Below, one piece after another: positions 16,578 to 26,216 of a stretch of DNA of 64,000 nucleotides. Numbering within the stretch: position 1 is the stretch's first letter; every line of letters begins with the position of its first letter. The translations under genes and the position numbers were made by a program. The notes below the pieces were generated by a model. The model did not search any database. It saw only the letters and a list, made by a program, of their open reading frames with translations, and was not told where the DNA came from. Origin of the DNA: Siphonobacter sp. BAB-5405 (lineage in GTDB: Bacteria; Bacteroidota; Bacteroidia; Cytophagales; Spirosomataceae); NCBI RefSeq assembly GCF_002872335.1, contig NZ_NJAG01000007.1, positions 248,001-312,000 on the forward strand, in the 5' to 3' direction.

Positions 16578-19500
16578 TTACTGCTTAATGATCATTCTAC
16601 GGACCGTAGAATGACCTTTCGTTTGAATTTCAAGCAGGTACGTTCCTGCGGGTAAATCCCCGAGTTCTACCTCATTTACACTGCTCTTTTTCAGTAACTG
16701 GCCCGTCAGTGTACGTAACTGAATGCTCTGTACCTGTTTGCCATCGATCTTCAAGGAGCCCGACGTTGGGTTTGGGCCTACCTTGATCACCCCAAATAGT
16801 TCAACGGCAATGGAACGGGAGAAGCTATATTTTCCGTCGTTATCCATTTGCTTTAACCGGTAGTAGTTCAGGCCTTCGGCAGGGGTAACGTCCGTGAATA
16901 CGTAAGCCGTCTGCTGCGTAGCGTTGATTTGACCTTTTACGGTACCAATCGTTTCGAAGTCCTGAGCATTTGCACTGCGTTGAATTTCAAAATAGGCATT
17001 GTTCTTCTCGCTGGCTGTTGACCAGATCAGTTCCACCTGAGACAGTTCCGTAGTCTTGCCTTTGAAATCCAGCCAGGTTACGGGCGTAGGCGTTTCTTCT
17101 ACGATTGAAAGCTGGGTAAACGTGGGGTAGTGATCAGAGGTATTGTTCCGATAGCCACTAATGCTGGGGCGTAAGGAATAGACACCAGCAACTGCTACTG
17201 AAGTAGCCATGGCACGACCGCTGCTTACGGGCAACAGAATCTCGTTCGACACAAATACGTGATCGATGAAATCAGGATAGCTTGCCGTACTTGAACAACC
17301 TGAATTGCTGAAAATCTGGGTCACGCTGTTCCAGTTCGCATTCGGACGCGTATCGCTGATATTGGTTGTATTGGGATTGGCGTAAAGAAAAGCCTTCACA
17401 CTACTGATCTGGCCGGTACCGGTGATGGACTGATCGACGTCGTCATTGAAGTCACCCGCCATCACGATTCGCTCGTTGGTAAACTGACTCTGCAGCGTAT
17501 CATACAGTACTTTATAGTCGTAAACCCGACGATTGTACGAAGGTACATCCGAACCCGATTTAGCGTGCAGGCCAATGAAATGCATCCGCGTAGCTTCCGT
17601 AGCTCCGTTCAGTTTTACATCAGCCGTTAACAGGAAAGGCAGACGGCCAGAGGCCCAGAACTGTGAATTATTGCCCGTCGGATAGCCCGTCACGGGAGCC
17701 TGCGTCAGCATCGGGCGGGAAGAAATCTTCGTAATCTGATCGGTACGATAAATGATACATACCCGTTGCCCTGCCGGATCGGGATTGGCAACCTCCGAAT
17801 ACGAATAACGCGACGAACACTCACCCGCGTACTGACGGGAAGGATACGTCTGGTTCAGTCCCTGAATAATGGAACCAAAAGACGTTGCGGGGTCGGCAGG
17901 GTTACTGGCGTTATAGCTACAGACTTCCTGTAACATAAAGACGTCCGAACCAATACCGTTCAATACCGTCTTTACATTAGCCAGTTGTAAGGCTTCGTTG
18001 GTAGGCCCGTAACCGGTATTACCCAACCACTCTACGTTCCAGTTGGTAACTTCCAGCTTTGCTTCATCCGTGGGTGCCGAAGCTGTACCACAACTGCCGC
18101 CCTGCAAAGGTGTTGAACCGGGCACGTCATCTGTAGAACGGGGCAGAATCTGACAGCCATTATTAAAAATGGTAACCACTCCAGTGGGTTTAAAAGCAGT
18201 CGTAGGGCGAGTTGCACCGGACAGATTGGTGGAAGACAATACCCGCATGATCAGGCCGTTGCTCAGCGTATAGTTCGTATTGGCTCCAGCGAAGGTCGCC
18301 CCCGCCGGGCTCGTAATGGTTACGTCTTCGTTGATCATTACCAGTTCTCCCTGATGGTTGCACAGGTCACTGCTGGCAATGACGAGTGGCGTTACGGGAC
18401 TATTGCCCGCCGTAGTCTTCTGAAAACAGGTCAGCGTTGCTAATTCTTTTTCAGTGTTGTACAAGGTCAGCGTACCCGTCACTTGCACCTCGTCGCCGAT
18501 CTGAAGTTCTTCCGGCTGAATACCCGCCTGATCGTAAATCAGAATACCGCCCGTTGCATCCTGGATGTAGATGTTCGTTCCGGAATAGATTCCCGTAACT
18601 CGTCCTGTTACCGTAAAAGCATTTCCAACAATACCGCTACGAACGGATGAAATCGTGGCAGAAGGTGCCGAGCAGGGTTCATTGCCTGTTGGGGCAGGAC
18701 TTACCGAGCCGCTTACGGTCACAGAAGTAGATTGTCCCGATCCGGCAATTGCGATAGTACTCGTCCCAGTAGCAGGATATTGACCCGCAGCCAAACCGCT
18801 TTTCAGGCGAACATAGACGGGTGTAGCCGTCAGGATCGAATCGGTATAGGTAAGAGCTACCTGATTAGCAAACGTTGCATTATCCAGCGATACTTCAAAG
18901 TTGGTCGGAGCCGTCACCGAAATTTCGCCAGGAATACCCGTCAGATTTGCTCCACTTACGGTAAAGTTTTGCGAAGGGCTGGTTGTGGTGTTTTCAACGT
19001 AAGTAAAGCCAGTCAACGTCGTTTTTGAAGTGGAGACTAAAGGCGTGTTCGAATCCTGCGTCACGAACGTTATGGATACATCATCGATAGACATCCCGTG
19101 ATCCGTTCCCGAATGGTCAGGATCATACCAGCGAAGCAGAATTTCCTTTCCGGGCAATACGGTTAAATTGGCCACCGATTTAGCGAGAACTTTCCGATTG
19201 GCCTCAGCATTTCCATCTAAAAGTCCAGCTGCAACCTGAGCAGAAGTCACAACAGGTGAAGTGAAATCCAGGTCCTGGACTGGGATAAATCCGCCGGGCA
19301 ACTCTACATTGGGTGATAGAGCAGTACTATCGCCGGTGTGATACGAGAAAGCAACCGTATTAGGAGTAGGCGAAGCAACCCGCCATTGCTCACCTGCGTA
19401 CGAGAGGGTAAAGCCCGTGATGGTTTTTCCCGTATTGTTGACAAAACGGATCCCATAAGCGAAGCTACCAACTGCCGCATTACTGGAGCCAAGAGAACCT

Positions 19501-19799
19501 AAGGCCCGGTCAGTGGTAGTGTTCCCAAAGCTATACAGTCCTCCAGCATTACTGGATCCAGTACCTGCCACAATCGTTGTTCCGGTTCCGGTACGAACGC
19601 CGTAGATCCCTGTCTTGCCATACGAAGAACCGCTGCCATTCGCATTATTTAACCAGGGGGCTGTTCCACTAGTCGGCAGAAAATTGAAATTTTCCGTGTA
19701 CGTGAGCGAACTTGTAATGGAAATCTGCCCGAATGCAGGTCCTATCCAAAGGACACAGAGCAAACTTATGCAGCATAGAGTTTGTAGAAAGTGCTTCAT
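16578..19799 (-). CDS. Large secreted endonuclease/exonuclease/phosphatase protein with type IX sorting tail
   Basis: 1073 aa. Signal peptide (1-25, ending AFG-Q); a beta-rich Ser/Gly/Asn region to about 250; a choice-of-anchor or cadherin-like repeat (about 265-370); an OB-fold nucleic-acid-binding-like module (about 380-470, VTGRVTGIYSGTNIYIQDATG); then an EEP catalytic domain about 575-900 with NWNVEWLG, MLQEV, GLHAKSG, MAGDFNDDVD and a final TSDHYP, all the usual metal and catalytic positions. The last 70 residues (VGPNPTSGSL ... GTYLLEIQTKG) are a type A sorting domain for the type IX secretion system. Probably a surface or released DNase or phosphatase used to obtain nucleic acids or phosphate. 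Confidence 0.88.
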   Translation of the reverse strand: MKHFLQTLCCISLLCVLWIGPAFGQISITSSLTYTENFNFLPTSGTAPWLNNANGSGSSYGKTGIYGVRTGTGTTIVAGTGSSNAGGLYSFGNTTTDRALGSLGSSNAAVGSFAYGIRFVNNTGKTITGFTLSYAGEQWRVASPTPNTVAFSYHTGDSTALSPNVELPGGFIPVQDLDFTSPVVTSAQVAAGLLDGNAEANRKVLAKSVANLTVLPGKEILLRWYDPDHSGTDHGMSIDDVSITFVTQDSNTPLVSTSKTTLTGFTYVENTTTSPSQNFTVSGANLTGIPGEISVTAPTNFEVSLDNATFANQVALTYTDSILTATPVYVRLKSGLAAGQYPATGTSTIAIAGSGQSTSVTVSGSVSPAPTGNEPCSAPSATISSVRSGIVGNAFTVTGRVTGIYSGTNIYIQDATGGILIYDQAGIQPEELQIGDEVQVTGTLTLYNTEKELATLTCFQKTTAGNSPVTPLVIASSDLCNHQGELVMINEDVTITSPAGATFAGANTNYTLSNGLIMRVLSSTNLSGATRPTTAFKPTGVVTIFNNGCQILPRSTDDVPGSTPLQGGSCGTASAPTDEAKLEVTNWNVEWLGNTGYGPTNEALQLANVKTVLNGIGSDVFMLQEVCSYNASNPADPATSFGSIIQGLNQTYPSRQYAGECSSRYSYSEVANPDPAGQRVCIIYRTDQITKISSRPMLTQAPVTGYPTGNNSQFWASGRLPFLLTADVKLNGATEATRMHFIGLHAKSGSDVPSYNRRVYDYKVLYDTLQSQFTNERIVMAGDFNDDVDQSITGTGQISSVKAFLYANPNTTNISDTRPNANWNSVTQIFSNSGCSSTASYPDFIDHVFVSNEILLPVSSGRAMATSVAVAGVYSLRPSISGYRNNTSDHYPTFTQLSIVEETPTPVTWLDFKGKTTELSQVELIWSTASEKNNAYFEIQRSANAQDFETIGTVKGQINATQQTAYVFTDVTPAEGLNYYRLKQMDNDGKYSFSRSIAVELFGVIKVGPNPTSGSLKIDGKQVQSIQLRTLTGQLLKKSSVNEVELGDLPAGTYLLEIQTKGHSTVRRMIIKQ

Positions 19800-20146
19800 A
19801 CAAATGTTTGAGATGAAAAAACAAAAAAGACTTACAAAACTAGGAAAGAAGAAAAGGCGGTTTTTATGAAGATAGGTTAAGAATTCTTTAATTAATTCAC
19901 GGTATTGGATTTATTCAAATTGTTCTCCAATTGATCCCATCAGACTCTTGTGGTACAAAAAGACAGGTAAGACAGCCTTTCTGAAAATAGTATAAAAACT
20001 AACAGGAAAAAGTTGCAAATACCTACGGAAAATCAAATTTCGTCGCTAATTTTGCGGGAAAATTTTCAGAGTACGTTCGCTTTCCAGCTCTGAATTTTTC
20101 GCATTAGTATTACTCTGAATTCAATATAACTTTCCAAGACTGCTGT
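19800..20146. promoter_or_regulatory. Divergent promoter region between the nuclease gene and atpA
   Basis: 347 bp without a gene. It must hold promoters for both directions. A TAATTTTG box at 20047-20054 matches the Bacteroidota -7 consensus and faces atpA, with about 90 nt of leader; no good -33 element was found. The nuclease-proximal part is purine-rich with A runs. No other structure was seen. Confidence 0.4.
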
Positions 20147-21736
20147 ATGGCATCAGTTAGACCCGACGAGGTATCGGCAATACTACGGGAGCAACTTTCC
20201 GGAGCAAAGTCAGCCGCCGAGCTCGAAGAAGTGGGTACGGTTCTCCAGATCGGTGACGGTGTGGCCCGTATTTACGGACTATCCAACGTTCAAGCCGGTG
20301 AGCTGCTCGCCTTTGAAAATGGCGTAAAAGCCCTGGCCCTAAACCTCGAAGAAGATAATGTCGGGGCCGTATTACTAGGTGAATTTTCCGATATCAAGGA
20401 AGGTGACACCGTAAAACGGACGCGTCAAATTGCCTCCATCCGCGTAGGTGAAGGCATGCTTGGCCGGGTAGTCAATACCCTGGGCGAGCCTATCGATGGC
20501 AACGGCCCGATTAGTGGAACCCTGTACGATATGCCCATCGAGCGTAAAGCTCCGGGGGTAATCTATCGTCAGCCCGTAACCGAGCCTCTGCAATCCGGTA
20601 TCAAGGCTATCGACGCCATGATCCCTGTTGGCCGTGGTCAGCGGGAATTGATCATCGGTGACCGTCAAACGGGTAAAACCACCGTTGCGATCGATACCAT
20701 TATTAACCAGAAAGAATTTTACGACGCTGGTCAGCCTGTGTATTGTATCTACGTAGCCTGCGGTCAGAAAGCTTCTACGATTAAGCAAGTAGAACAAGCC
20801 CTGCGTAAAGCTGGAGCGATGGACTACACTGTAATCGTGGCAGCCGCTGCTTCTGACTCTGCTCCGATGCAATTCTACGCTCCGTTTACGGGAGCAGCGA
20901 TCGGCGAATATTTCCGGGATACGGGCCGCCCCGCCCTGGTAGTTTACGATGACTTGTCCAAACAAGCCGTAGCGTACCGTACGGTGTCTCTGCTGCTCCG
21001 TCGTCCGCCCGGACGCGAAGCCTATCCTGGTGACGTATTCTACCTGCACAGCCGCTTATTGGAGCGTGCTGCCAAGGTTATCGCCAATGATGAGATTGCA
21101 GCGAACATGAACGACCTTCCCGAAAGCCTCAAGCCGATCGTGAAAGGTGGGGGTTCATTAACGGCTCTTCCCATCATCGAAACCCAGGCTGGTGACGTTT
21201 CGGCGTATATCCCAACGAACGTAATTTCGATTACGGACGGTCAGATCTTCCTCGAATCCAACTTGTTCAACGCTGGTATCCGTCCTGCCATCAACGTAGG
21301 TATCTCGGTAAGCCGCGTAGGTGGTAACGCCCAGATCAAGTCGATGAAGAAAGTAGCCGGTACGCTGAAACTCGATCAGGCTCAGTTCCGTGAGCTGGAA
21401 GCTTTTGCGAAGTTCGGTTCAGACCTGGACGCCGCTACGAAACTGACCATCGAACGGGGTCGTCGTAACCTGGAAATTCTGATTCAGAAACAAGGAGCTC
21501 CCCAACGCGTAGAAGAGCAAGTGGCCATGATCCACGTTTCTACCAAGGGCTTGATCGATACGGTTCCGGTAAATCAGGTTCGCCAGTTCGAAGCTGACTT
21601 TATCAACTTACTCCGTGCTCAACACGCGGACGTATTAAAACAATTGAAAGCAGGGAAGTACGACGATACGATTACCTCTACGCTTGAGAAAGTAGCGAAA
21701 GAAGTAGCCATCAAGTACAACCTGGCTGTCGCCTGA
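20147..21736 (+). CDS. atpA: ATP synthase F1 subunit alpha
   Basis: 529 aa, normal length. The alpha subunit forms the hexameric F1 head with beta and carries non-catalytic nucleotide sites. The N-terminal beta barrel (about 25-95) is followed by the P-loop GDRQTGKT at 171-178, the VVYDDLSK segment of Walker B type, the [21 protein letters not shown] signature region, and SVSRVGG with the arginine that reaches the catalytic site. A terminator-like hairpin follows, then atpG. The other F-type genes (atpBEFH, atpD) are not in this window, so the ATP synthase genes are split. Confidence 0.98.
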   Translation: MASVRPDEVSAILREQLSGAKSAAELEEVGTVLQIGDGVARIYGLSNVQAGELLAFENGVKALALNLEEDNVGAVLLGEFSDIKEGDTVKRTRQIASIRVGEGMLGRVVNTLGEPIDGNGPISGTLYDMPIERKAPGVIYRQPVTEPLQSGIKAIDAMIPVGRGQRELIIGDRQTGKTTVAIDTIINQKEFYDAGQPVYCIYVACGQKASTIKQVEQALRKAGAMDYTVIVAAAASDSAPMQFYAPFTGAAIGEYFRDTGRPALVVYDDLSKQAVAYRTVSLLLRRPPGREAYPGDVFYLHSRLLERAAKVIANDEIAANMNDLPESLKPIVKGGGSLTALPIIETQAGDVSAYIPTNVISITDGQIFLESNLFNAGIRPAINVGISVSRVGGNAQIKSMKKVAGTLKLDQAQFRELEAFAKFGSDLDAATKLTIERGRRNLEILIQKQGAPQRVEEQVAMIHVSTKGLIDTVPVNQVRQFEADFINLLRAQHADVLKQLKAGKYDDTITSTLEKVAKEVAIKYNLAVA

Positions 21737-21750
21737 TCTGATGTTCGGTA

Positions 21751-21783
21751 GCCCGCTGCTGCCTTAGGCAGCGGGCCTTTTTC
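21751..21783 (+). terminator. Hairpin between atpA and atpG
   Basis: A 9-bp perfect GC-rich stem (21751-21759 with 21768-21776) followed by five T. It looks like an intrinsic terminator but lies inside what should be an operon, so it may only reduce read-through and set the alpha to gamma ratio (3:1 in the enzyme). Confidence 0.7.
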
Positions 21784-21815
21784 GCTCATGATCGAACATC
21801 TCATCATCCAACACC

Positions 21816-22697
21816 ATGGCTAACTTAAAAGAAGTTCGTAACCGGATTGCCTCCGTGAACTCTACCCAGCAAATTACCAAGGCCATGAAAATGGTGGCCG
21901 CGGCTAAATTGCGGAGAGCACAGGATAACATCCTTCAAATGCGGCCTTACGCTCAGAAACTGGGCGAAATGCTTCGGACCGTATCGGCGGGAGCAGAAGC
22001 GGCCCAGGAAAATCCTTTCAAACAGGAACGCCCCATCGAGAAAGTTCTCATGGTGGTGATTACCTCCGATCGCGGTCTTTGCGGTGCATTCAATGCCAAC
22101 GTAAGCAAAGCGGCAACGGCGGTAATCAATGAGAAATACGCCGCCCAGAAACGGGCGGGCAACGTTCATATTCTTTCCATCGGCAAAAAAGGCGGCGAAT
22201 TTTTTACCCGTCGTGGCTATAAAGTCAACGCTCTGTATGAAGATACCTTTACTCGCCTGAGCTTCGGTGTCGTTCGTCAGGCTGCCGACGAAATCATGAA
22301 CGCTTTTCTAAATAATCAATACGACATCGTAGAGATTGTTTACAACGAATTCAAAAACGTAGCTACGCAGATTGTTCGCGTGGAGCAGTTTCTGCCTATC
22401 GTTGAAAATATGACGCAGGAATCGGCTACTCCCGGCGACTACATTTTTGAGCCTTCGGAAGAAGAAATCATTAAGGAGCTGATTCCTAAATCGTTGAAAA
22501 TTCAGTTGTACCGGGCTGTTCTGGAATCCAACGCATCCGAACACGGAGCCCGTATGACGGCCATGGATAAAGCAACGGACAACGCGGGTGAACTGTTGAA
22601 AAACCTGCGGATTGAATACAACCGCTCACGTCAGGCTGCGATTACAACGGAAATTCTTGAAATTGTAGCAGGTGCGGAAGCCCTTGCTGGCAATTAA
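21816..22697 (+). CDS. atpG: ATP synthase F1 subunit gamma
   Basis: 293 aa. Gamma is the rotating central stalk. The N-terminal helix signature LKEVRNRIASVNSTQQITKAMKMVAAAKLRRAQ spans residues 4-36 and the C-terminal helix EHGARMTAMDKATDNAGELL ends in the conserved TEILEIVAGAEAL, forming the coiled coil that turns inside the alpha-beta ring. Rossmann-like middle domain with VVITSDRGLCGAFN (about 79-92). It lies 79 bp behind atpA. Confidence 0.98.
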   Translation: MANLKEVRNRIASVNSTQQITKAMKMVAAAKLRRAQDNILQMRPYAQKLGEMLRTVSAGAEAAQENPFKQERPIEKVLMVVITSDRGLCGAFNANVSKAATAVINEKYAAQKRAGNVHILSIGKKGGEFFTRRGYKVNALYEDTFTRLSFGVVRQAADEIMNAFLNNQYDIVEIVYNEFKNVATQIVRVEQFLPIVENMTQESATPGDYIFEPSEEEIIKELIPKSLKIQLYRAVLESNASEHGARMTAMDKATDNAGELLKNLRIEYNRSRQAAITTEILEIVAGAEALAGN

Positions 22698-22720
22698 TAC
22701 CCATTGATTTTCCCCTTTGC

Positions 22721-22752
22721 ACCCTCATTCTTTCGGGAATGAGGGTTTTTTA
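22721..22752 (+). terminator. Intrinsic terminator after atpG
   Basis: A 10-bp perfect stem (22721-22730 with 22737-22746) around a 6-nt loop, followed by six T. Confidence 0.9.
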
Positions 22753-22910
22753 TTAGGGTATTCATCTAACTTGTCCATCCATCAACATTTCGTATTGATA
22801 CATTCCAAAGTTATTCCAAACGAAATTTTGTTCGTTAAATACTTTACCCCATATTGAAGCATTATTTTTTATTTTTAGCAAATATTATTCCCATTTAAGC
22901 TGTATAAAGT

Positions 22911-23873
22911 ATGCTGAGTCGCGTTGCAAATTCAATCTACTGGATGAATCGGTATGTGGAACGAGCCGAAAATTATTCGCGGTTTGTGGATGTGAACTTT
23001 AACTTAATGCTGGATTTACCGCCGGATGTAGAAGAACAATGGGAACCCCTGATTATTGCGACTGCCGATAACAAACTCTTTTACGAGCACTTTCAGGAAC
23101 CAAGTCGGGAGAATATTATCTTCTTCATGACTTTTGACTCCCGTAACCCCAACTCTATCCTCAGTACCTTACAGTATGCCCGCGAAAACGCCCGTACCAT
23201 TCGGGAAACCATCTCGCGGGAAATGTGGGAACAGCTTAATGCCCTGTACTGGAAAGTCAAGGAAGCAGCCTCGCAGTCGAAGCACTGGGAAATGCGGCAT
23301 TTCCAGGATTTTTACGAAGAAATCAAACTCGGGTGTCAGACTTTTTACGGTATCATAGAATCGACCATTAGCCGGAATGAAGGCTGGCACTTCGCCCGGC
23401 TGGGCCGGATGCTGGAGCGGGCCGACAAGACCACGCGTTTTCTGGATGTAAAGTATTTCACCCTCCTACCCGACGTCGGTGCCGTTGGTTCGCCCCTGGA
23501 TTTATTGCTGTGGTCATCGGTTCTGAAGTCCGTATCGGCCTACAACATGTATCGCCAGCGGTTCCGGAATATGTCCCCGGCTCATATTGTGGAGTTCCTG
23601 ATTCTCGAAAAGAACTTTCCCCGTTCGGTTATGCATTCCCTGAAGCGGGCGGAACTTTCCCTGTACGAAATTTCTGGCGGTTTCATCGGCAATAGCTATA
23701 CAAACAAGGCCGAACGCGTCCTGAGCAAACTGCGAAGCGAAATTGAGTTCATGACGATTGAAGACATCTTCAGTACGGGTCTGCACGAATTTCTGGACAA
23801 TTTCCAGTCCAAAAACAACGCCGCAGGAGCAGCCATTTTTGAGACCTATTTCGACTTGAAACCCGTCATTTAG
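22911..23873 (+). CDS. Alpha-E domain protein (DUF403)
   Basis: 320 aa, entirely helical and rich in Glu, with the family opening MLSRVANSIYWMNRYVERAENYSRFVDV and the HFARLGRMLERADKTTRFLDVKY core (about 160-182). Alpha-E proteins are found next to circularly permuted ATP-grasp ligases, transglutaminase-like proteases and Anbu peptidases and are proposed to take part in synthesis or turnover of a small peptide tag. Here two of those partners follow on the same strand, but the ATP-grasp gene that usually precedes it is replaced by atpG. Confidence 0.88.
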   Translation: MLSRVANSIYWMNRYVERAENYSRFVDVNFNLMLDLPPDVEEQWEPLIIATADNKLFYEHFQEPSRENIIFFMTFDSRNPNSILSTLQYARENARTIRETISREMWEQLNALYWKVKEAASQSKHWEMRHFQDFYEEIKLGCQTFYGIIESTISRNEGWHFARLGRMLERADKTTRFLDVKYFTLLPDVGAVGSPLDLLLWSSVLKSVSAYNMYRQRFRNMSPAHIVEFLILEKNFPRSVMHSLKRAELSLYEISGGFIGNSYTNKAERVLSKLRSEIEFMTIEDIFSTGLHEFLDNFQSKNNAAGAAIFETYFDLKPVI

Positions 23874-23971
23874 AGAGCATTACTCATCCCCTTGCGGACC
23901 ACATGAACGCCCTTTTTCAAATAATTAGGAAAGGATCATAGCTCTAAGCCCTTAGCATATAGCTATTTTTT

Positions 23972-23979
23972 TACATTTG
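23972..23979 (+). promoter_or_regulatory. -7 promoter box ahead of the Anbu gene
   Basis: TACATTTG matches the Bacteroidota -7 consensus and would start transcription about 40 nt before the Anbu start codon, so the peptidase gene can be expressed apart from the alpha-E gene. No clear -33 element. Confidence 0.4.
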
Positions 23980-24026
23980 CAGGGGAAGCTATTCGATTCA
24001 TTCTCCCCAATCCAATTCTATTACAC

Positions 24027-24773
24027 ATGACGTATTGCCTTGGCATCAAAACAAAGACCGGCTTAATCGCTCTGGCAGATACCCGCCTTACCTCGGGTTC
24101 GGAAGTGACTACGAACAAGAAAATTTCCATTCACCAGGTAGAGCACCATTCCCTGTTTATCATGACCTCCGGGTTACGATCGGTCCGGGACAAAGCCATA
24201 ACCTATTTCCGGGAAGTGATCGCCGAACGGGATGCCAATTTCAATAAGCTTTATAAGGCTGTGAATGCCTTTGGTGAACAGGTTCGACGGGTAGCTCTGG
24301 AAGATAAAAGTGCTCTGGCAGAAGCTGGACTTTCCTTTAACCTGTATGCCATTGTGGGCGGTCAGTTACAGGATGACGATGAGCATAAACTCTACATGCT
24401 GTACCCCGAAGGTAACTGGATTGAAGTAGGCCCAAATACGCCTTTTTTTATTATTGGCAATACGGGTTACGGTACGCCCATTCTGCGACGTAGCTTACGG
24501 TATGAAACTCCGCTGAAGGATGCCCTGAAAATTGGTTTCCTTTCCTTTGATTCAACGCGGGTGAGTGCCAATGACGTCGATTTCCCCATTGACATTGCCG
24601 TGTATGAACGCGATAGTTTTCATATCACGGAACATCGCTTTGAAAAAGAAGACGTCGAACAGATTGCTCACCAGTGGGGAGCCCTGCTGGTGTCGTCGGT
24701 ACAACGACTTCCCAGTGACTGGATGAAGCCCGTTTTTGAAAATCACGAACAGCAAATCTTAACTGATCAATAA
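24027..24773 (+). CDS. Anbu, proteasome-type peptidase
   Basis: 248 aa. The N-terminus MTYCLGIKTKTGLIALADTR is the Anbu (ancestral beta subunit) form of the Ntn-hydrolase fold; removal of Met1 would expose Thr2 as the catalytic nucleophile. Asp18 and Lys33 (in NKKISIHQV) are at the usual places for the Ntn proteasomal triad. Anbu assembles into an open helical or ring-like oligomer in the cytoplasm. Partner genes: alpha-E protein upstream, transglutaminase downstream. Its substrate is unknown; the cluster suggests it acts on a ligase-made peptide modification. Confidence 0.88.
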   Translation: MTYCLGIKTKTGLIALADTRLTSGSEVTTNKKISIHQVEHHSLFIMTSGLRSVRDKAITYFREVIAERDANFNKLYKAVNAFGEQVRRVALEDKSALAEAGLSFNLYAIVGGQLQDDDEHKLYMLYPEGNWIEVGPNTPFFIIGNTGYGTPILRRSLRYETPLKDALKIGFLSFDSTRVSANDVDFPIDIAVYERDSFHITEHRFEKEDVEQIAHQWGALLVSSVQRLPSDWMKPVFENHEQQILTDQ

Positions 24774-24810
24774 GCAAAAAAGCCCGCTACCGGTAGCGGC
24801 TTTTTTTGCT
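24774..24810 (+). terminator. Intrinsic terminator after the Anbu gene
   Basis: GC-rich stem CGCTAC/GTAGCG with flanking A and T runs that extend pairing (one bulged base) and seven T at the end. Confidence 0.85.
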
Positions 24811-25015
24811 TATTGACGCCCGTGGTAAAGCATCGAAACCGTTTATGTTTTACCTTTTACTCGCCTCCGATACGGTATAAGTTTTGGAAATTTTGCCCTT
24901 TTTCCATACATTGCATAAACAAGGTGGGCCAATTCGCCCGTTTTTGTTCGTCGCTCTCCCCCGCGTAAGATTGGTTTTTTCTTCATTGGCTCTGCCTTAA
25001 AACCATTTAAAATCA

Positions 25016-25867
25016 ATGCAATATCGCGTCCGTCATCAGCTTACGTACAACTATTCGAATGCTGTTACTTTGAGTCCGCATCGGCTGTATCTTCAGGCTC
25101 GTTCCAGTTCCTACCAGCAGATTAAAAGCATTAAAATACAGGTGAGTCCCGAGCCGGACAAAATGATTGGCATTACCGACAGCGAAGGAAATACCCAACA
25201 TCTCTTGTTTTTCAGTACGCCTACCACGCAATTGCAGATTCTGGCTGAAAGTGAAATTGAGTCTACGCTGTCCAATCCTTTTGATTTCATTCTTTATCCG
25301 TTTGAACATCAAAAATTGCCCATCAAGTATAGTGACGAAGAACGTCGACTCCTGACACTGTATCTGGAAAAGGAAGGCATTACGCCGGCCGTTGAACAGT
25401 TTACGAGACTCATCGCTACGGAATCCCGCTGGGATACGCTGCAGTTTCTCATTCGTTTGAATGAGTGCATTCACGAAGAATTTTCGTACGAGATTCGCGA
25501 AGAAGGATTTCCGCAAACGCCGGATTACACCTTGCAAAACCGACGGGGTTCCTGCCGGGACTACGCTACGTTGTACGTAACCTGTTGCCAGTGCCTGGGC
25601 TTGGCGGCTCGCTTTGTAAGTGGCTATTATTTTGGTAATGCGGATGAAACGCAGTACCTGCACGCCTGGGCGGAAGTGTATTTGCCCGGAGCGGGTTGGC
25701 GAGGCTTTGATCCGACGCAGAATTGTCTGGCCGCTGATTCTCATTTGGTACTGGCCGTTTCGGCCTTCCCGGAAATGATAAGTCCGGTACACGGAACGTA
25801 TACCGGACCTGCCGAATCTGCTCTGGAGACTTCAGTCGAAGTCGTACCTTCAGCAATTTTATACTAA
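25016..25867 (+). CDS. Transglutaminase-like cysteine peptidase with bacterial N-terminal domain
   Basis: 283 aa. An N-terminal beta domain (1-100: YRVRHQLTYNYSNAVTLSPHRLYL) is typical of the bacterial transglutaminase-like family. The catalytic triad is clear: Cys180 in RRGSCRDYA, His216 in YLHAWAEVY and Asp232 in GFDPTQN. No signal peptide, so cytoplasmic. In other bacteria these proteins accompany alpha-E, ATP-grasp and Anbu proteins, as two of them do here, and are thought to hydrolyse an amide made by the ligase. Convergent with the NifU gene, with only 4 bp between stop codons. Confidence 0.9.
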   Translation: MQYRVRHQLTYNYSNAVTLSPHRLYLQARSSSYQQIKSIKIQVSPEPDKMIGITDSEGNTQHLLFFSTPTTQLQILAESEIESTLSNPFDFILYPFEHQKLPIKYSDEERRLLTLYLEKEGITPAVEQFTRLIATESRWDTLQFLIRLNECIHEEFSYEIREEGFPQTPDYTLQNRRGSCRDYATLYVTCCQCLGLAARFVSGYYFGNADETQYLHAWAEVYLPGAGWRGFDPTQNCLAADSHLVLAVSAFPEMISPVHGTYTGPAESALETSVEVVPSAILY

Positions 25868-25871
25868 GCGA

Positions 25872-26123
25872 CTATAAGTTAATCGCTACAATACTACTTA
25901 CTTCAGGAACCTGCCGACGGATGGCGTCTTCGATGCCTCCGCGGAAGGTCATGGCTGACATCGTGCAGGAACCGCAGGCTCCCATCAACTCCAGCTTCAC
26001 TACCTTATCGTCCGTAATTTCGATGATACGAACATTGCCTCCATCCGCTTCGAGGTAGGGACGAATGCTATTCAAAGCCTGTTCGACTTTTTCCATCAAG
26101 GGATGTTCGAGATTCGTTTCCAT
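25872..26123 (-). CDS. NifU C-terminal domain iron-sulfur carrier
   Basis: 83 aa, a stand-alone NifU-like domain. The Fe-S ligands are Cys50 and Cys53 in GACGSCTMS, after the signature RPYLEADGGNV (21-31). Such proteins carry 4Fe-4S clusters to apo-enzymes in the cytoplasm. It lies 93 bp downstream of the mrp gene on the same strand; Mrp proteins are also Fe-S carriers, so the pair forms a maturation unit. ThiC and ThiH, encoded 6-10 kb away, are likely clients. Confidence 0.9.
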   Translation of the reverse strand: METNLEHPLMEKVEQALNSIRPYLEADGGNVRIIEITDDKVVKLELMGACGSCTMSAMTFRGGIEDAIRRQVPEVSSIVAINL

Positions 26124-26216
26124 GCGTGTGTGATCATGCTTTTAATCTGCCTGCGTTAAAATACCGCCAGGAACAGTGTGTTCGAATAATTGTATAAATA
26201 CTCCTGCTCTTTGCTC

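Noticed and set aside
19615-19869. Plus-strand frame overlapping the nuclease signal-peptide region
   Set aside because: Shadow of the signal peptide and A-rich leader on the other strand; Lys-rich tail is due to the purine-rich DNA.
20375-21049. A 224-codon open frame on the minus strand inside atpA
   Set aside because: It is antisense to a complete, conserved gene and its protein shows no family features; the biased codon use of atpA creates it.
25013-25792. A 259-codon minus-strand frame over the transglutaminase gene
   Set aside because: Covers a gene with an intact Cys-His-Asp triad; the antisense product is Arg-rich and featureless.
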